Translations under genes and position numbers: made by a program | Part shown: positions 42,201-54,990 of the stretch, in pieces | Position numbering within the stretch: position 1 is the first letter of the stretch | Layout: each line of letters starts with the position of its first letter | NCBI GenBank assembly: GCA_033239125.1 | Contig: BSWB01000005.1 | Coordinates: 145,200,494 to 145,264,493, forward strand | Origin: Fagopyrum homotropicum | Lineage: Eukaryota; Streptophyta; Magnoliopsida; Caryophyllales; Polygonaceae | Reading direction: 5' to 3' | DNA: 64,000 bases | The notes under the pieces: model-generated | Database searches by the model: none | The model's input: the letters and a program-made list of their open reading frames with translations, nothing else | Told to the model about the DNA's origin: nothing

Positions 42201-44672
42201 TGTGTTACGTCTCGATAATGTAAGACGTTGTAAGTGTAATAGTCAAAAATCGAAGATGACCTAATCGAGAATTTTAAGGAATCAAATCCGTTTTAATACG
42301 AGATACCTCTCGAGGTAACTTGCTCCTAGATGATATTACAACCCGATGTTATTTGGAGCATTTGGGAGCTTCAATTAATAAAAATGCAGTTGAGAAAAAT
42401 GATCAGGACATCGGACATGTCCTAGATATGAAAAAACATGGAAAGGCAAAACGGCCAAAAGAGTCGCTATTTCGTTTCTTAGCGGCTAAGAAAGACGGCT
42501 TAGGAATACGCGTTTTTCGAGACAATTGCGGAATAATTATCCATACAATATTCCAGATTTATTATTCCAATTTCGAGAAGTTTGGAGAAAGGGGCTTAAA
42601 CCGCTCCCGGATCGGTAAAAGGATAATTATCGACTCCGCTAAAGAATAATTATCGTCTTCGCTATAAATAGCTGAAATATCGTTTATTAATTCATTTTCT
42701 TTCACGTTTCCTCGTAAAAGCTCTGATTTCTCTCAACCTTCAAACTCAGATCTACTCTTCGTTTCTAATCCGATTTCAAATCCGTTTGAGTTTTTGGATT
42801 CCTCTCTTCATTCTCTTCATTTTGGTACCGAGTTATGCATTTCCGAGCAAGGGGAGGTCTGGTCGAGCATATATGATACTAGGGAGGTTCCGTCGCTCAG
42901 ATTCCGGTGAATTTGATGGTGTCCGAGCGTAGCCTGCGTCGTTGTGATTCCGAATCTTCTTTCGGATCGTCAATCGGGTTAGTAACGAATAAGTTATGAA
43001 TTTATTCGTTTTTCGTATTGCGATTTTGCCTAAATTGACCTTAGGCTTGTCAAAATGGATAATTGGAAATTCCATTATGCTCGTTACATTATTCTGGTGA
43101 TTATGGGCTGTTTGTTTGATAAGATTTGATCACAGGCGGGTTCAGAAATTGCTTGTGGGCAAAACGTTGTTCTGGCGAAATTTAATTAATTAATTAAAGG
43201 TTAATTAATTAAATTGGGATTCTAGAAAATGCTATAAGCTAATTAAATTTAAAGGAATTAATTTAACTGGTGTTTGAAGCGAGAAGTTTAATACGTGGAA
43301 TATGATATTCTCCGCAGGTGTTGTTGAAGGTTTTGGTTAATTATAGCTTAGTTCTTTGTGAGCGTATCCAAGCACGATAAAAGAGGATAGTCCGAGTGGG
43401 AAACGGACTCAGTAGTTGGTTTGCGAGGTTTTATTGTTCTTACCTGCGAGGTAAGTGTATATGAATTACACTTGCTTAATATATGTTATGTATTTAATAT
43501 GCTATGATTTTATGCATGCTTGTGTATATATCTGTTTGTTATGGTTGTACGCATGCTTATATGTATATGAGTGAGACGACGATGATGATGAATTGATATT
43601 CTTTATGAAAGCATGCATGAGGTACATGAGATGATAATGGAAAGAATGTGATGAAAGAATATGATGAAAGCATGAATTTGAGTTATGATATGGAAGTGAT
43701 AATATAGGATGGTAATTGATTAATTAGCCCAACTGGGTCCCGCACGGGTTTCCGGGGGACGAGGTCGCTACCTGATCTACAGGGGGCCTCAGAGGTCGCT
43801 ACCTGATCTACAGGGGGCCTCAAGATAAGAAAACAGCCAGGGGTCGCTACCTGATCTACAGGGGGCCTCAAGATAAGAAAAATAGTCCAAGATCGCAACC
43901 TGATCTACAGGGGGTCTTAGGACAAGATGGCCGAGGTCGCTACCTGATCTACAGGGGGCCTATGACGCTATCGGGTTGGCCAACCGAGAAAAAAAAAAGA
44001 AAGAAAGAAAAGAAATACGAAAGCAATGAGAAAATATATCGTACGATCAGTTGGGGCTAGTTAGTTAATTATCACCTATGCATCGATGCGATCGAGTCTA
44101 GCATGTTATATGTTATGTTATGATTATTTTATGTGATGAGATGATATGTTTATATGTGATGTGTGATAATATGCTTGAATGTTTATGTGAAATGTGATAT
44201 GAATGGTTGTGGAATTATATGTGAATGTGGATATGTATGTGTGCTTTGAAATGTGAGGAAGGGTATAGAGTGTCCTTTGGGGACGGGATATTAGATACTT
44301 ATATATATATTGGGAGAGTGCGATTTGTATACCCTTACTGAGCGTGTGGCTCATTGTTGTTATATCCACATATTTTTCAGCTACTCAGACTCGGCCTAAT
44401 CAAGGCAAGGATGTTGGACCCAACACCTGGATTTGAGATCATATCAGGTGGGCTGTTATGGGATGCTACCGCCTAGGATGTTTTGCATGGTTTTAAAACA
44501 GTTGTGTTTTTGTTAAACGGAGTTTTATGACGTATGCTAGTATGTATATATGTTGTGAAAATGGTTGTAAGATAAAGTTTTAAAAATTTACGTTTTCCGC
44601 TTTTTTCGCTTATTGTTTTAAACAGGGTTAATTAACAAGTAATCAACTAGAGATGAAATAGGAGGTGTCACA
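42201..44672 (+). mobile_element. Probable solo LTR of a Ty3/gypsy (Tekay-like) retrotransposon
   Basis: It begins TGTGTTACGTCTCGA and ends GGAGGTGTCACA, imperfect inverted TG..CA termini of the kind found in chromovirus LTRs. A TATA box with start context (tataaatagc, about 42664) is followed by a C/T-rich leader. Near the 3' side 'cttactgagcgtgtggctca' resembles Tekay LTRs from memory. No gag or pol follows. No matching 5-bp flanks are seen, so the limits are approximate and it could be one arm of a rearranged element. Confidence 0.65.
43748..43970 (+). repeat. Five-copy tandem repeat inside the LTR
   Basis: The core 'gtcgctacctgatctacagg' plus 'gggcct' recurs five times at variable spacing of about 34-50 bp, with spacers such as 'caagataagaaaa'. 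One copy has drifted (gatcgcaacctg). A purine run follows at 43988-44015. Confidence 0.9.
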
Positions 44673-44683
44673 GTAAGACCAAC

Positions 44684-45780
44684 ATATAAGCTTATGTTAT
44701 ATTTTTCATATTATCATAACCTAAATCAATAAAATATATAAGCATTCGATTTACAAATCTCTACATAGTATCAGAGTCTATGTCAATAAACAAGCTTCCG
44801 TCTAAAAAAACCCCAAACCCAATGAATGACCGCGCCAAATCGCCGTTGTCGGTGAAGACGACGACTATCACGCCAATATACCAACACCGTATGCCCGAAC
44901 CAACCGATGTGCTATTATCGTCAACATAACAAAACAAAGAAGGGAGGGTTTATCAAGTCCTTATTTCATTCCTTTATATCAAATCCCTATGACGTTAATC
45001 TAACTGCGTCTTAGGGCCCTACCTACCCTATGACGCTAATTTACTTGTATCCTAAGGCCCAACCTAGTAACTTAACCCGTGATGTTAATATACATGCGTC
45101 CTATGCAGCAACCTACCCCGGTACGCTAATCGTCTTAAGACGTTAATCTACTTGCGTCTTAAGACGTTAATCTACTTGCGTTCTAAGACGTTAATCTAAC
45201 ATAAGATGCTAATTTACATGTGCCTTAAGGCCTAACCTACCACGGGACGCTAATGTACTTGCATTTTAGGGTCCAACCGACCCTATGACGCTAATCTACG
45301 TCCTAGGACACAACCCACCATATGACGCTAATCTACATAGCCTTAGGGCCCAACTTATCGGCGCCATATCGATGTTAACAAAATAAAGATCAATGAAGGA
45401 AGTGAGATTCATCAAGTCCTTGTTGCATTTCTTCGTTACAACACGTCACAAATCTCTACAAGTTCTCAATCCCTAACACTACGAGAAAGTCCGTGTGTTT
45501 GTGTGTGGTTTATTGAATGTTTCGATATTACCTTGTATATTAGACTTTGTATTTGTTTGTAACCAATGTGGGATTAGTTTATTTTCACACGTTACCTCAA
45601 TTACCTCAATCGCAATTGAGAACGAAACACTTTAATAACATTATAAATTTTGGTGGGTCAATACAACATATGGGTTTCACACTTCAAGTTCAAATATACA
45701 TTAGGTCACACATAGGGATTATATCCTTTAAATATTTTCAACCTATTAATACCCAAGTTAGTTATTATAATTGTTAATAT
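44684..45780 (+). mobile_element. Remnant of a copia-like or non-coding retroelement with internal minisatellite
   Basis: At 44767-44787 'agtatcagagtctatgtc' resembles a primer-binding site for initiator tRNA-Met after an LTR-like end. 'atcaagtcctt' flanks both sides of the minisatellite (44953 and 45413). No reverse transcriptase is encoded. Confidence 0.4.
44985..45345 (+). repeat. Degenerate minisatellite, unit about 40-48 bp
   Basis: About nine units read like 'tatgacgctaatctacttgc' then 'gtcttagggcccaacctacc'. A shorter 27-bp subrepeat ('taagacgttaatctacttgc') occurs two to three times in the middle. Confidence 0.8.
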
Positions 45781-47150
45781 AAAAAATAGTGCAAAAGTAC
45801 AGCTTGATCCCCTAATTATTCACAAATTTGTGGCGAATTAGATGATAATTTTTATGTTTTTTCTCACTTGATATTATTTTTAAGAGGTATACACCTTTTT
45901 ATATATAAAACAAATTCACATTTCATATTGATTCTTTAACCAAATATCTCTTAATCTATTTGTTAGTACTTTCGACGAGTCCAATATACGTAGTTTCTAA
46001 CAACAACAACAACAACTTATGGGGTTATTTAGTTTTTGTAGCAAATTACTATAGTTGCATGCTTCTGATATTATATTTTTGGTTGAAATCGTGGAACTAG
46101 GAAAGTTGATTTCAATATTCCATATAAACTATGTTCTTATAAGAAATATTTCGAAGGTTATCAGTCGTCCAAAAACGCGCGACCTAAAGATTTCTTTGTC
46201 CTCGACAAATGAAAAAAATTTTGTTTACATAAATAACAAACTAATTAATAATATACCGTTCGAATTTGTAGTGCTACATAAGTTAAAAATAACCAAATCA
46301 AACAAAATTTGTTAGAAAATAATGTACCCTCTTTATTTTCAGGACATAATACACCCTGTTATATAGCTCATATTCAAGATCTCTAGACATAATAACGATG
46401 TAAATGCTCCTTTAGAATAAATAAATATAAAATTTTATTATTTTAGATAGAAAAAAAGATATTAAGGAATATATAGTAGGACCCAAGTTATAGATCAAGT
46501 AGAGGAAAGTTTGGTGCGTATAATGACATGACAATTTGACAACGAGTGTTGTCGTTCTCGTTATCTCATTGCCAACGGGAAATTACAGTTTGTAATTTTC
46601 TGTTCATTTTTGACATTTGTCAAATTCATCAGCAAATAGCCGTTACAATATCAAATAATTTCCACTCACTTCATTTTCGCCTTCTTCAACATCTTAATAC
46701 TTAATATTGCACTAATAGAAATATAAAATAAAAATTCCTATAAAATTACTCATCTATTCAACAAATAAACTTGATTATAAATTTGCATACTTTTTTTTAA
46801 AAAATAATGATTTTTAAGATATATTTAATAAAAAAAAATCAATAGTTCTTAGTCATATAAAGAAGTTATAAGTAAACTCTATTTTATGGTGGGACATATG
46901 AAAATGCCAAACAGTTCCTTAATTTGCGGGTAAATTAAAGCATAGTTCCGCAATGAAAATAGATGGTCAAATTGAAAGTGCAAATTAGGTGTCCATAATC
47001 CAAGGCATTGTTTGGGAAGCTTCATTCTTGTTTTGTGGGTTGTGCCTTTCTGCGGCCATCTCGCCGCTGAGAGCTCCAACAACTAACACAAAATAATAAT
47101 AATATAATAATAAAAAGAAAAAAAATTTATACTTTTAGATAATTGGCAAT
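45780..47150. other. AT-rich intergenic sequence, nothing recognised
   Basis: Short frames only. One at 46055-46315 has vague likeness to polyprotein fragments (V-V-L-H-K-L-K-I-T-K) but no motif. No RNA gene or repeat with clear borders is seen. Confidence 0.4.
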
Positions 47151-47158
47151 GTATCATC

Positions 47159-47557
47159 GTGCAAAATTGGACCGGACTGGAAAACCGGACCGGACCGGTT
47201 CCGGTTGAACCGGTCCGGTCTACTGTCCAGATTTTTATGAAAATCCGGGTTACGGTCCGGTTCGATTTTTGGACCGTATAAAACCGTAACCCGGGCTGGA
47301 CTGTAAACTACGAATTTCCGGTCCGGTCTAGTTTGGTTCAATCTGGTCCGGTCCAAAATACCTCACTAAAATTGCACAATTAAGGTACAAACCGGTTCAA
47401 TCCGGTCCGGTCCGCAATGTTCAAAATTGCACAATTTATATACAAACCGGTCAAACCCGGAACCGAATCGGTTCACGGTCCAAGGTTTTCTTAATTTACG
47501 GTCCACCGGTCCGGACCGGAAATATCCGGTCCAGTTTGGACAGTATGCACAGCCCTA
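47159..47557. mobile_element. hAT-like element rich in CCGGTCCGG, 399 bp
   Basis: The 8-bp duplication GTATCATC is at 47151-47158 and 47558-47565. The right end is GCACAGCCCTA; the left begins GTGCA and so has lost the expected TAGGGCT cap. The interior is a dense array of 'ccggtccggt' and 'aaccggttc' words in both orientations, which can fold on itself. Confidence 0.85.
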
Positions 47558-47565
47558 GTATCATC

Positions 47566-48238
47566 CTAATTTGCTAGTATTTTTTATTTTCAAGTGAATC
47601 GATCTCTAATCATTGTTTGTTGACCTAAATTGCAACATGAATAAAGTCGATTGATATTAGAACGTTAATTAAGCAACACATAACGACTCCAAAAACGAAG
47701 TGGTTTATTAGACCGTTGTTTTTATCATCACTTTGCAATAACACATGATTACGTGTATTGTAAATTGGATTCTGTTAATTTCAACAGGAGAATAATGGCG
47801 GGTACGGATTACCGTTAATTGGTAAAGGTGGACGTCAAAATGTTAGTTGAAAAAGCAAAGTAAGATTTGTGATGGAAAAAAAAGGAAGTAAATAATGTAG
47901 GGTTTGGTTGGGAAACTGAGTTTCACATGTAAAGGCGTTAAACACTACAATGGTGAATGGACCACAACAAGGGTAAAACCGTAAAAGGCACGTTTATACA
48001 ACTCAATAACAACAAACGATTTACAATCGGACATTCCAACATCACAATATATAACAAATGATGAGATGTTCAATGTAAATTTGTAAACGGTTATTCGGTT
48101 TAGTTATCATTAACTTACATGATAATATTACGGGAAAAATGCAACTTCTCAACTTCATGCCACAATCTACCAAAATAAATATATAATAAATAAAAAAATC
48201 CAATTTTTGGGAAGGACAGTGATAATAATAGAGATTAA
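47566..48238. other. Intergenic sequence, nothing recognised
   Basis: AT-rich, no credible frame; no repeat border other than the neighbouring MITEs. Confidence 0.4.
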
Positions 48239-48419
48239 GTGCCCGTTTGGTTGGAGCGGTGGAATGGAAACGGAATGGAATCGGATAAGGATTAGGAAAG
48301 GAAATGGAAATGATGAGATTACTTTCATGTGTTAAAAGACCTCTAACCAAACGTATTTTTTGATTGATTCAGAATCATTCCGTTATCGGGAATGATTCCT
48401 AGGGCTTCCAAACGGGCCC
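48239..48419. mobile_element. Tourist-like (PIF/Harbinger) MITE, 181 bp
   Basis: The ends are GTGCCCGTTTGGTTGGA and its inverted partner ending TCCAAACGGGCCC. The TAA duplication is at 48236-48238 and 48420-48422. The interior has the paired words 'ggaatgg'/'tcattcc' and no coding capacity. It is related in type to the element at 18069-18441. Confidence 0.88.
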
Positions 48420-48422
48420 TAA

Positions 48423-49680
48423 TTGTTTTGGTTATCCGATGGTCTTGGACTACGCCTTGTTCACGTGAGTTTCGTCTGGAGGATGAGTTGAAATTGTTCG
48501 TGAGAAGGAGTTGAAAATGTATAATTGAAATTTGAAGGCTCAAAAGAAGAGTGTGAATATAAGGTTTTCGGCGATGGTTTTTGAGAGTTGTACTCTACAT
48601 TCTACACTGCGTCTACATTCATGTTCTCGCTAGTTTTTCCTAGATTTGCTTGTCTAACGCTTCCTTTGGTGCCCCTCGACCTGCTCATTGTGATCCAAGT
48701 TATCGTTTGTTGTGTGGTTTTGTTTCCAGGTTCCTTCATGAGGGTTGGTCCGTTTGTCGATTTTTTCGGTCAGTCGATTCATTAGAATGTGTGTCCTTTG
48801 GTTCATCGATCCGCTTTTCTCTATGCAAAAAATTACGGAAAATCTCATACAATATCTCATACTCTACATCTTTCTGGATTATATTCAGGCATTTGTTATA
48901 TATTCTTTGAATGATGTTTTTGAGCTTTATAATACCGTTTACAATTTATGATATCTTTGAGTTTTGTAATATCTATTTTCATAAAAATTTACATGTTTTG
49001 AGTTATTCATTACACACTTGAAACAAAGATTTATTTTCATGGGTTTCTTATTAGGATTTTTTTATTACAATATTTTCTCTAATTTTAAAAAGAAAATTAT
49101 ACTTTACACTTTTTTTTCTTCTAATATTGCTAAATATGCAGAAATGACAACAGTTTGTAATTTTTGGTTCTATTTATTACCGTATAATAATGATAAATTA
49201 AATAATAAATGTTTTTGTTTAATATTCTTTTAGTACCCCAAGACTTGCCAAGTAATGAGAAAATGACCTTCTCATGAACGACCCCACATTATTTTATTCT
49301 TTTTTCTTGTTCTGACTACCAATATAATTAAGCAACATAATTAAAAACAACAAATCTCTGTTATAATCACTTAAAAAAATGCTAATGACCCTCCTGAATC
49401 TCATATTTGTCAGCAAATAAATTATGTTATTTAGCCTTAAATCCTCAATATTTAATTTATTTAATCCTCATAATTATATTTTTTTATTGATCTACAGTAC
49501 TAATCATCAATGTGTTGATAAGATTTATTTTATATACATACCTGTCACATAAATATTTCCCTTCTAATTCCACTATTCATTTATTTCCATACTTTATTAA
49601 TCCTACAGTGAATTTGGTGGAAAAATAAAATAAAATAAAAATAAAAATAAAAAGTAGATTGGAAATCATGGGCTTGCCTT
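48423..49680. other. Intergenic sequence upstream of the beta-galactosidase gene
   Basis: The stretch 48560-48800 is somewhat less AT-rich and holds short overlapping frames on both strands without motifs. The remainder is very AT-rich (49040-49620), as expected of a distal promoter. Nothing specific is supportable. Confidence 0.4.
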
Positions 49681-49681
49681 T

Positions 49682-49745
49682 TATAAATTTCCCCATTTAT
49701 TTCCCACCATTCCCATTACTCTATACTCTACACTTTCTACAGAGA
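49682..49745 (+). promoter_or_regulatory. Core promoter of the beta-galactosidase gene
   Basis: TATAAAT at about 49682-49688 is followed some 30-45 bp later by a C/T-rich start region (ctatactctacactttc). This gives a 5' leader of about 210-220 nt before the ATG at 49944. Confidence 0.6.
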
Positions 49746-49943
49746 GAAAGAGGGGCTGTGGAAGCAAGGTGAAGAGTTCACTACTGCCAAACTCAACCGC
49801 GAACCGCTTTCCTCAGCCACAAAACTCGATTTCTCCTCTTCTATACTCTCACATTTCTTCCTCTTTGTGCTCATCACTTCCAAATTCAGACAAAAACCAA
49901 AAGATTAAGCTTATAGACACCCAACAGTAGAGAAAGAGGGGAA

Positions 49944-52900
49944 ATGGGCAAGTTTTTCAAGGACCCAAAATGGGTTTTCATGCTCTTTGTGTTCATCTTT
50001 CTGGGCAATCAAGTGATTGAGAGTAGTGTTAGTTATGACAGGAAGGCAATTATGATTAATGGGCGAAGAAGGATTTTGATTTCTGGTTCTATACATTACC
50101 CTAGAAGTACCCCTGATGTACATTTCTAATCTCTTGCTTAATCTTTCATGCTTTTTTGCTTATGCTCCAAAACCCTAAATATGGGTTTTAATTTTTGTGT
50201 TTTTTTCCCTGTAGATGTGGGAAGATCTCATAACGAAGGCTAAAGATGGAGGACTTGATGTGATTGATACCTACGTGTTCTGGAATGTTCACGAGCCTTC
50301 TCCTGGGAATGTACTCATCTACTTAGTTTAACTGATTTACTCTTAATTTTCTCATTTGTGCTGTTGCATTTGTGTGATGTTGGATCTTCTTTTCTTCCTC
50401 CATAGTACAACTTTGAAGGCAGATATGACTTGGTTAGATTCCTCAAGACTGTCCATAAAGCTGGGCTCTATGCCCATCTAAGGATCGGTCCCTATGTTTG
50501 CGCCGAGTGGAATTTTGGGTATTTTTCTCTACTCGTTTACAAGTATTTTGTTTTTTTGCTGATTTTATTATGTTTTGGGTTCATTTTGGAATGTAATATT
50601 TTTTTGATATGCAGAGGATTTCCTGTTTGGTTGAAGTATGTCCCTGGCATCAGCTTTAGAACAGATAATGAACCCTTCAAGGTATTTCTTGTTAAATTTC
50701 TGTACTAACCGATAGTTTTTGCATAAATGAAATGGGTCATTCTAAGTGGGTTTTTATTGGGTTTTGCAGAGAGAAATGCAGAAATTTACTGAGAAGATTG
50801 TTGATTTGATGAAGAGTCATGATCTGTTTGAGTCTCAGGGTGGCCCAATCATTTTGTCCCAGGTCTGAAGCTAACCAAAATCTCTTCTGCTGTAGATTTA
50901 TACTACACGTAAATTTAATCAAGTTTCTGCTTACAAAAATCGATTTTTAAGTATTCTGGTTTGCCATTTAGATTGAAAACGAGTATGGAAAGCAAAGCAA
51001 GATGCTTGGACAAGAAGGGTATAACTACATGAGTTGGGCTGCTAGCATGGCCGTTGGATTACATACTGGTGTTCCATGGGTAATGTGCAAGGAAGATGAT
51101 GCTCCGGACCCTGTTGTAAGTCTTTTTTTAAGTGTTTTGTCATTTACATTCCTTTCTTGTTTTGTTCACATGATCTTTTATGCTATCGAGTTTCAAATTC
51201 TCAATGACTTGTGTTAATAGTTGATGATCTCACTATGACAGATTAATACTTGCAACGGCTTCTACTGTGATGTATTTGTTCCGAACAGGCCTTATAAGCC
51301 GCTAATGTGGACAGAAGCTTGGAGTGGCTGGTATGATTCTTAATTGGTTCTTTTAGCATGATCAACTTTTTCAGTAGGGTAAACATCATCTTTGGGGTAC
51401 TAAATGAGTGATTCATTTGGATTGGTCAAATGTAATGGATTATGTCTACAAAATTGTGCAGGTTCACAGAGTTTGGAGGACCTACTTACCAAAGACCGGT
51501 GCAGGATTTAGCCTTTGCGGTAACAAAATTTATACAGAGAGGAGGATCCTTCCTGAACTACTATATGGTATGCATTTTATTGGTTTAGTTGATGCATGTT
51601 GTAAGATTAGTTGTTAGTTAAAGCAATACTAACTCACACTTTCTGAAATAGTACCACGGAGGAACGAACTTCGGGCGGTCAGCTGGAGGTCCATTTATCA
51701 CTACCAGCTATGACTATGATGCTCCTCTTGATGAATACGGTGAGAAAAGAAACAGTGCATCCAATAACAAATTTCAGTAGTGTTATATTTTCACGAGAGG
51801 TTCATCTGAAAAGTTGTGGTGCTGATTGTGAATCTGTAGGTTTGCCTAGACAGCCGAAATACAGCCATCTAAAGGAGCTTCATAGAGCTATTAAACTCTG
51901 TGAGCATGCATTGGTTTCATCAGATCCAACTATTACTTCACTGGGATCTTTTCAACAGGTTCGATAACTATTATCATTTTATTCACATATAAAAGCTCAT
52001 ATTTCATGAGGTTCCGTACGTTAGTTACTAAATATCATTTCATAATCCGTGATTTTTTTCAGGCTCATGTGTATTATCCCGAAACTGGAAGTTGTGCAGC
52101 CTTTTTGTCAAACTATGACACAGAATCGGCTGTGAGGGTTTTGTTCAATAACAAGCACTATAACTTGCCTCCTTGGTCAATTAGCATCCTTCCTGATTGT
52201 ACAAATGTTGCCTTCAACACTGCCAAGGTACGGGTCTTAAAGACTAAGTCTCTTTTGTTCATGGATCTAATATGCAATCATATTTGATTGGTCTGACTTA
52301 TGGCTATCATTTAACTTGAAACTGAAGAAGAAAAGGGCAATTTAAAACAATTTATTGACCAAAATTAATGTTATTTTTGCAAAATGCAGGTTGGAGCACA
52401 GACCTCGCACATGGAGATGTTGCCAAGTAATGTTAACATGTTTTCATGGGAGAGTTACAACGAAGATATTGATGCTGAAGATGATAGTACAACCATGACT
52501 GCTGTGGGTCTTTTAGAGCAGTTAAATGCCACAAGGGACACCACAGACTATTTATGGTACAAGACTAGGTAAGATTGGCACTTCCTGCAAAGACTCCAGG
52601 CAATACAAAGGGAAAACAGACTTTTAATGGGTGTGATTTTAATTGTTTGCAGTGTTGATATTGATTCTTCTGAGTCATTTCTACGAGGAGGGGAGCAGCC
52701 AACTCTCATTGTGCAATCTTCAGGCCATGCTGTTCATGTATTTATAAACGGGCGCCTCGTAGGTAAGATTTGAGCTTCTTCAGTACTGAGTGGCTAATCT
52801 TTTTATGTTTCTTTTTTTAATCAAGTTTGAGCATTTGCAAATTACAACTGTATTAGGATCCGTATACGGGACACGTAAGAACAGAAGATTTACATTTGTA

Positions 52901-54329
52901 CAAAAGGTGGATCTTCAAGAAGGAGCAAACAAAATAGCATTGTTGAGCGTTGCAATGGGTTTGCAGGTGAACATATTTTAGATTTCTCTTTCCTTTTCCC
53001 TCTAAAGAGATTATATAGTTCATATCAAGAAAATGAGGAATTTAAACTGGAAACGTGACGCTTTCTGTGTTGTGATTCTTGCAGAATGTAGGAGGACACT
53101 TTGAGACATGGAATACGGGAATTCTGGGTCCGGTGGTACTTCATGGCCTTGATCAAGGAAAATTGGACTTATCCTGGCAAAAGTGGAACTATCAGGTCCG
53201 TAAACCTCAACCTGCTCCGCCTACTCATCACGATCCTTTAATTGCAAAATTGAAACTTACCATTATTGTTAACAGGTTGGCCTGAGAGGAGAGAATATGA
53301 ATCTTGCCTCTCCTAATAGTATTTCCTCTGTTGAGTGGATGGACAATGCAATAGCTGTGCAGAAGCAGCAGCCATTGATGTGGCATAAGGTAATTATTGA
53401 CTAAATGAAGTGCTTCGATGTGTTATTTGCAACTATATACTGAATATTTTATGTCGGGAATACCTGCAGACATTCTTTAACGCACCTGAAGGAGATGCAC
53501 CATTGGGTTTGGACTTAGCCAGTATGGGAAAGGGGCAAGTATGGATTAATGGACAAAGTATTGGCAGATACTGGACAAATTACGCTAATGGTGATTGCCA
53601 GGGTTGTAACTATCCTGGGCAATTTAAACCACCAAAGTGCCAACTTGGATGCGGCGAGCCAACCCAAAGATGGTGAGCACTGAAACTAGCCAGCCTTTTG
53701 TTCACGTTAACACCTTTTTTTCTATTACTGATTTTTTTTTCCAAAAATGGAACTTCATAGGTATCATGTTCCGCGCTCATGGTTGAAGCCAACAGGAAAC
53801 CTTCTGGTTGTGTTTGAAGAGCTAGGAGGTGATCCAACCAGGATCTCACTTGATAAAAGATCAGTGGCCTCGGTTTGCGCTCAGGTATCCGAATACCATC
53901 CAAATATTAGGAGTTGGGAAATTCAAAGCTCAGAAGATGGGAGAACACAAGAAGTTCACAGACCAAAAGTACACTTACATTGTGCTGAAGACCAATTCAT
54001 CTCTTCCATAAAATTTGCAAGTTTCGGGACTCCTCTAGGAACTTGTGGAGCTTTCGAACAAGGGCCTTGCCATGCTCCTACCTCCTACTCCGTCTTAGAA
54101 AAGGTATCGGAAACAATCCCTTGCACACATTGTTTAATGTATTCTTAGTTTCTAACATCAACCATTTTCTTGTCTTTAACAGAAATGTGTGGGTAAGCAG
54201 AGATGCGCGGTGGTCATATCAAACACCAACTTTGGGCAAGACCCTTGTCCAAACGTGTTGAAACGACTATCAGTCGAAGCAGTTTGTGCCCCTTCGACTT
54301 CCATGACTGGATCCAAGTTGGGGAACTGA
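49944..54329 (+). CDS. BGAL3: Beta-galactosidase, GH35 with C-terminal lectin domain, 856 aa
   Basis: Nineteen exons: 49944-50117, 50215-50310, 50406-50518, 50615-50681, 50770-50862, 50972-51115, 51242-51330, 51462-51567, 51652-51739, 51840-51958, 52063-52227, 52390-52568, 52653-52762, 52857-52966, 53085-53195, 53276-53389, 53470-53672, 53761-54103 and 54183-54329; 2,571 nt in all. The product releases terminal beta-galactosyl residues from cell-wall pectin or galactan side chains and acts in the apoplast. A hydrophobic signal peptide covers about residues 10-26. The GH35 domain starts V-S-Y-D-R-K. The acid/base is E185 in I-E-N-E-Y-G and the nucleophile E254 in W-T-E-A-W-S-G-W. A Cys-rich SUEL-type galactose-binding lectin covers about residues 765-850. 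Exon count and length match Arabidopsis BGAL3 as I recall it. No defect is seen. Confidence 0.95.
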
Positions 54330-54990
54330 TCATGGTCTGAGATGTGAGTTGAAATCTCCAAGGAACTTGTAGACAAAAAAAGTGCTCTTTAGCAAACACA
54401 AGAATCAAAAGAGGAATAAACTGTAAGAAGTTTGTCCAGATTAGGTTTAGATCAAACTCCAAATCAGCACAGGATAGCTCAGGGGCAGTCAATCCTGGTC
54501 TTTGTAAGGTGAAGTTGTGTTTTAGCTCACTGTATAATGATTGAACATTAGGGTTTAGCTTTCTAGGTTGTTGTGGGTCATTGATAATTCCAATACCTCA
54601 CAATCTTTAACATCAAGTCTCAGTCCTTCGTCTAAATTGAAGACAGGGCTGAAACAAGAAGCAGATATGGGCTACATTGCCGCGGTTTCCTTTTTTCCCT
54701 TAGCTCTGATGTGTGATTGTTTAATTTGTTAGTTGTAATTGTTACCCGTTGGAGAGAATGGAAAAGTTCATCCTTTCCTTTCGTGCATGATTGTGAAAAT
54801 TGTTCAAGAATGTTGAGTGAAGTACTCAAAGTGTTATTAGACCAGCTGTTTTTGTGCAAGAAAGTTCAGTCAAGTACTCAAATGCTTTATGAATTTTCTG
54901 CATTTGGAGAGCAGCTTGATCTGGTAAAGTTATTTCGCAGAAGCGAAACCGTGAGTTTCCACGCAGAAACACCAGATCCAAGTTAAATAG
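54330..54990. other. 3' region between convergent genes
   Basis: This holds the 3' UTRs of the beta-galactosidase gene (left) and the thioredoxin gene (right). Short frames here have no motif. No separate feature is evident. Confidence 0.5.
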
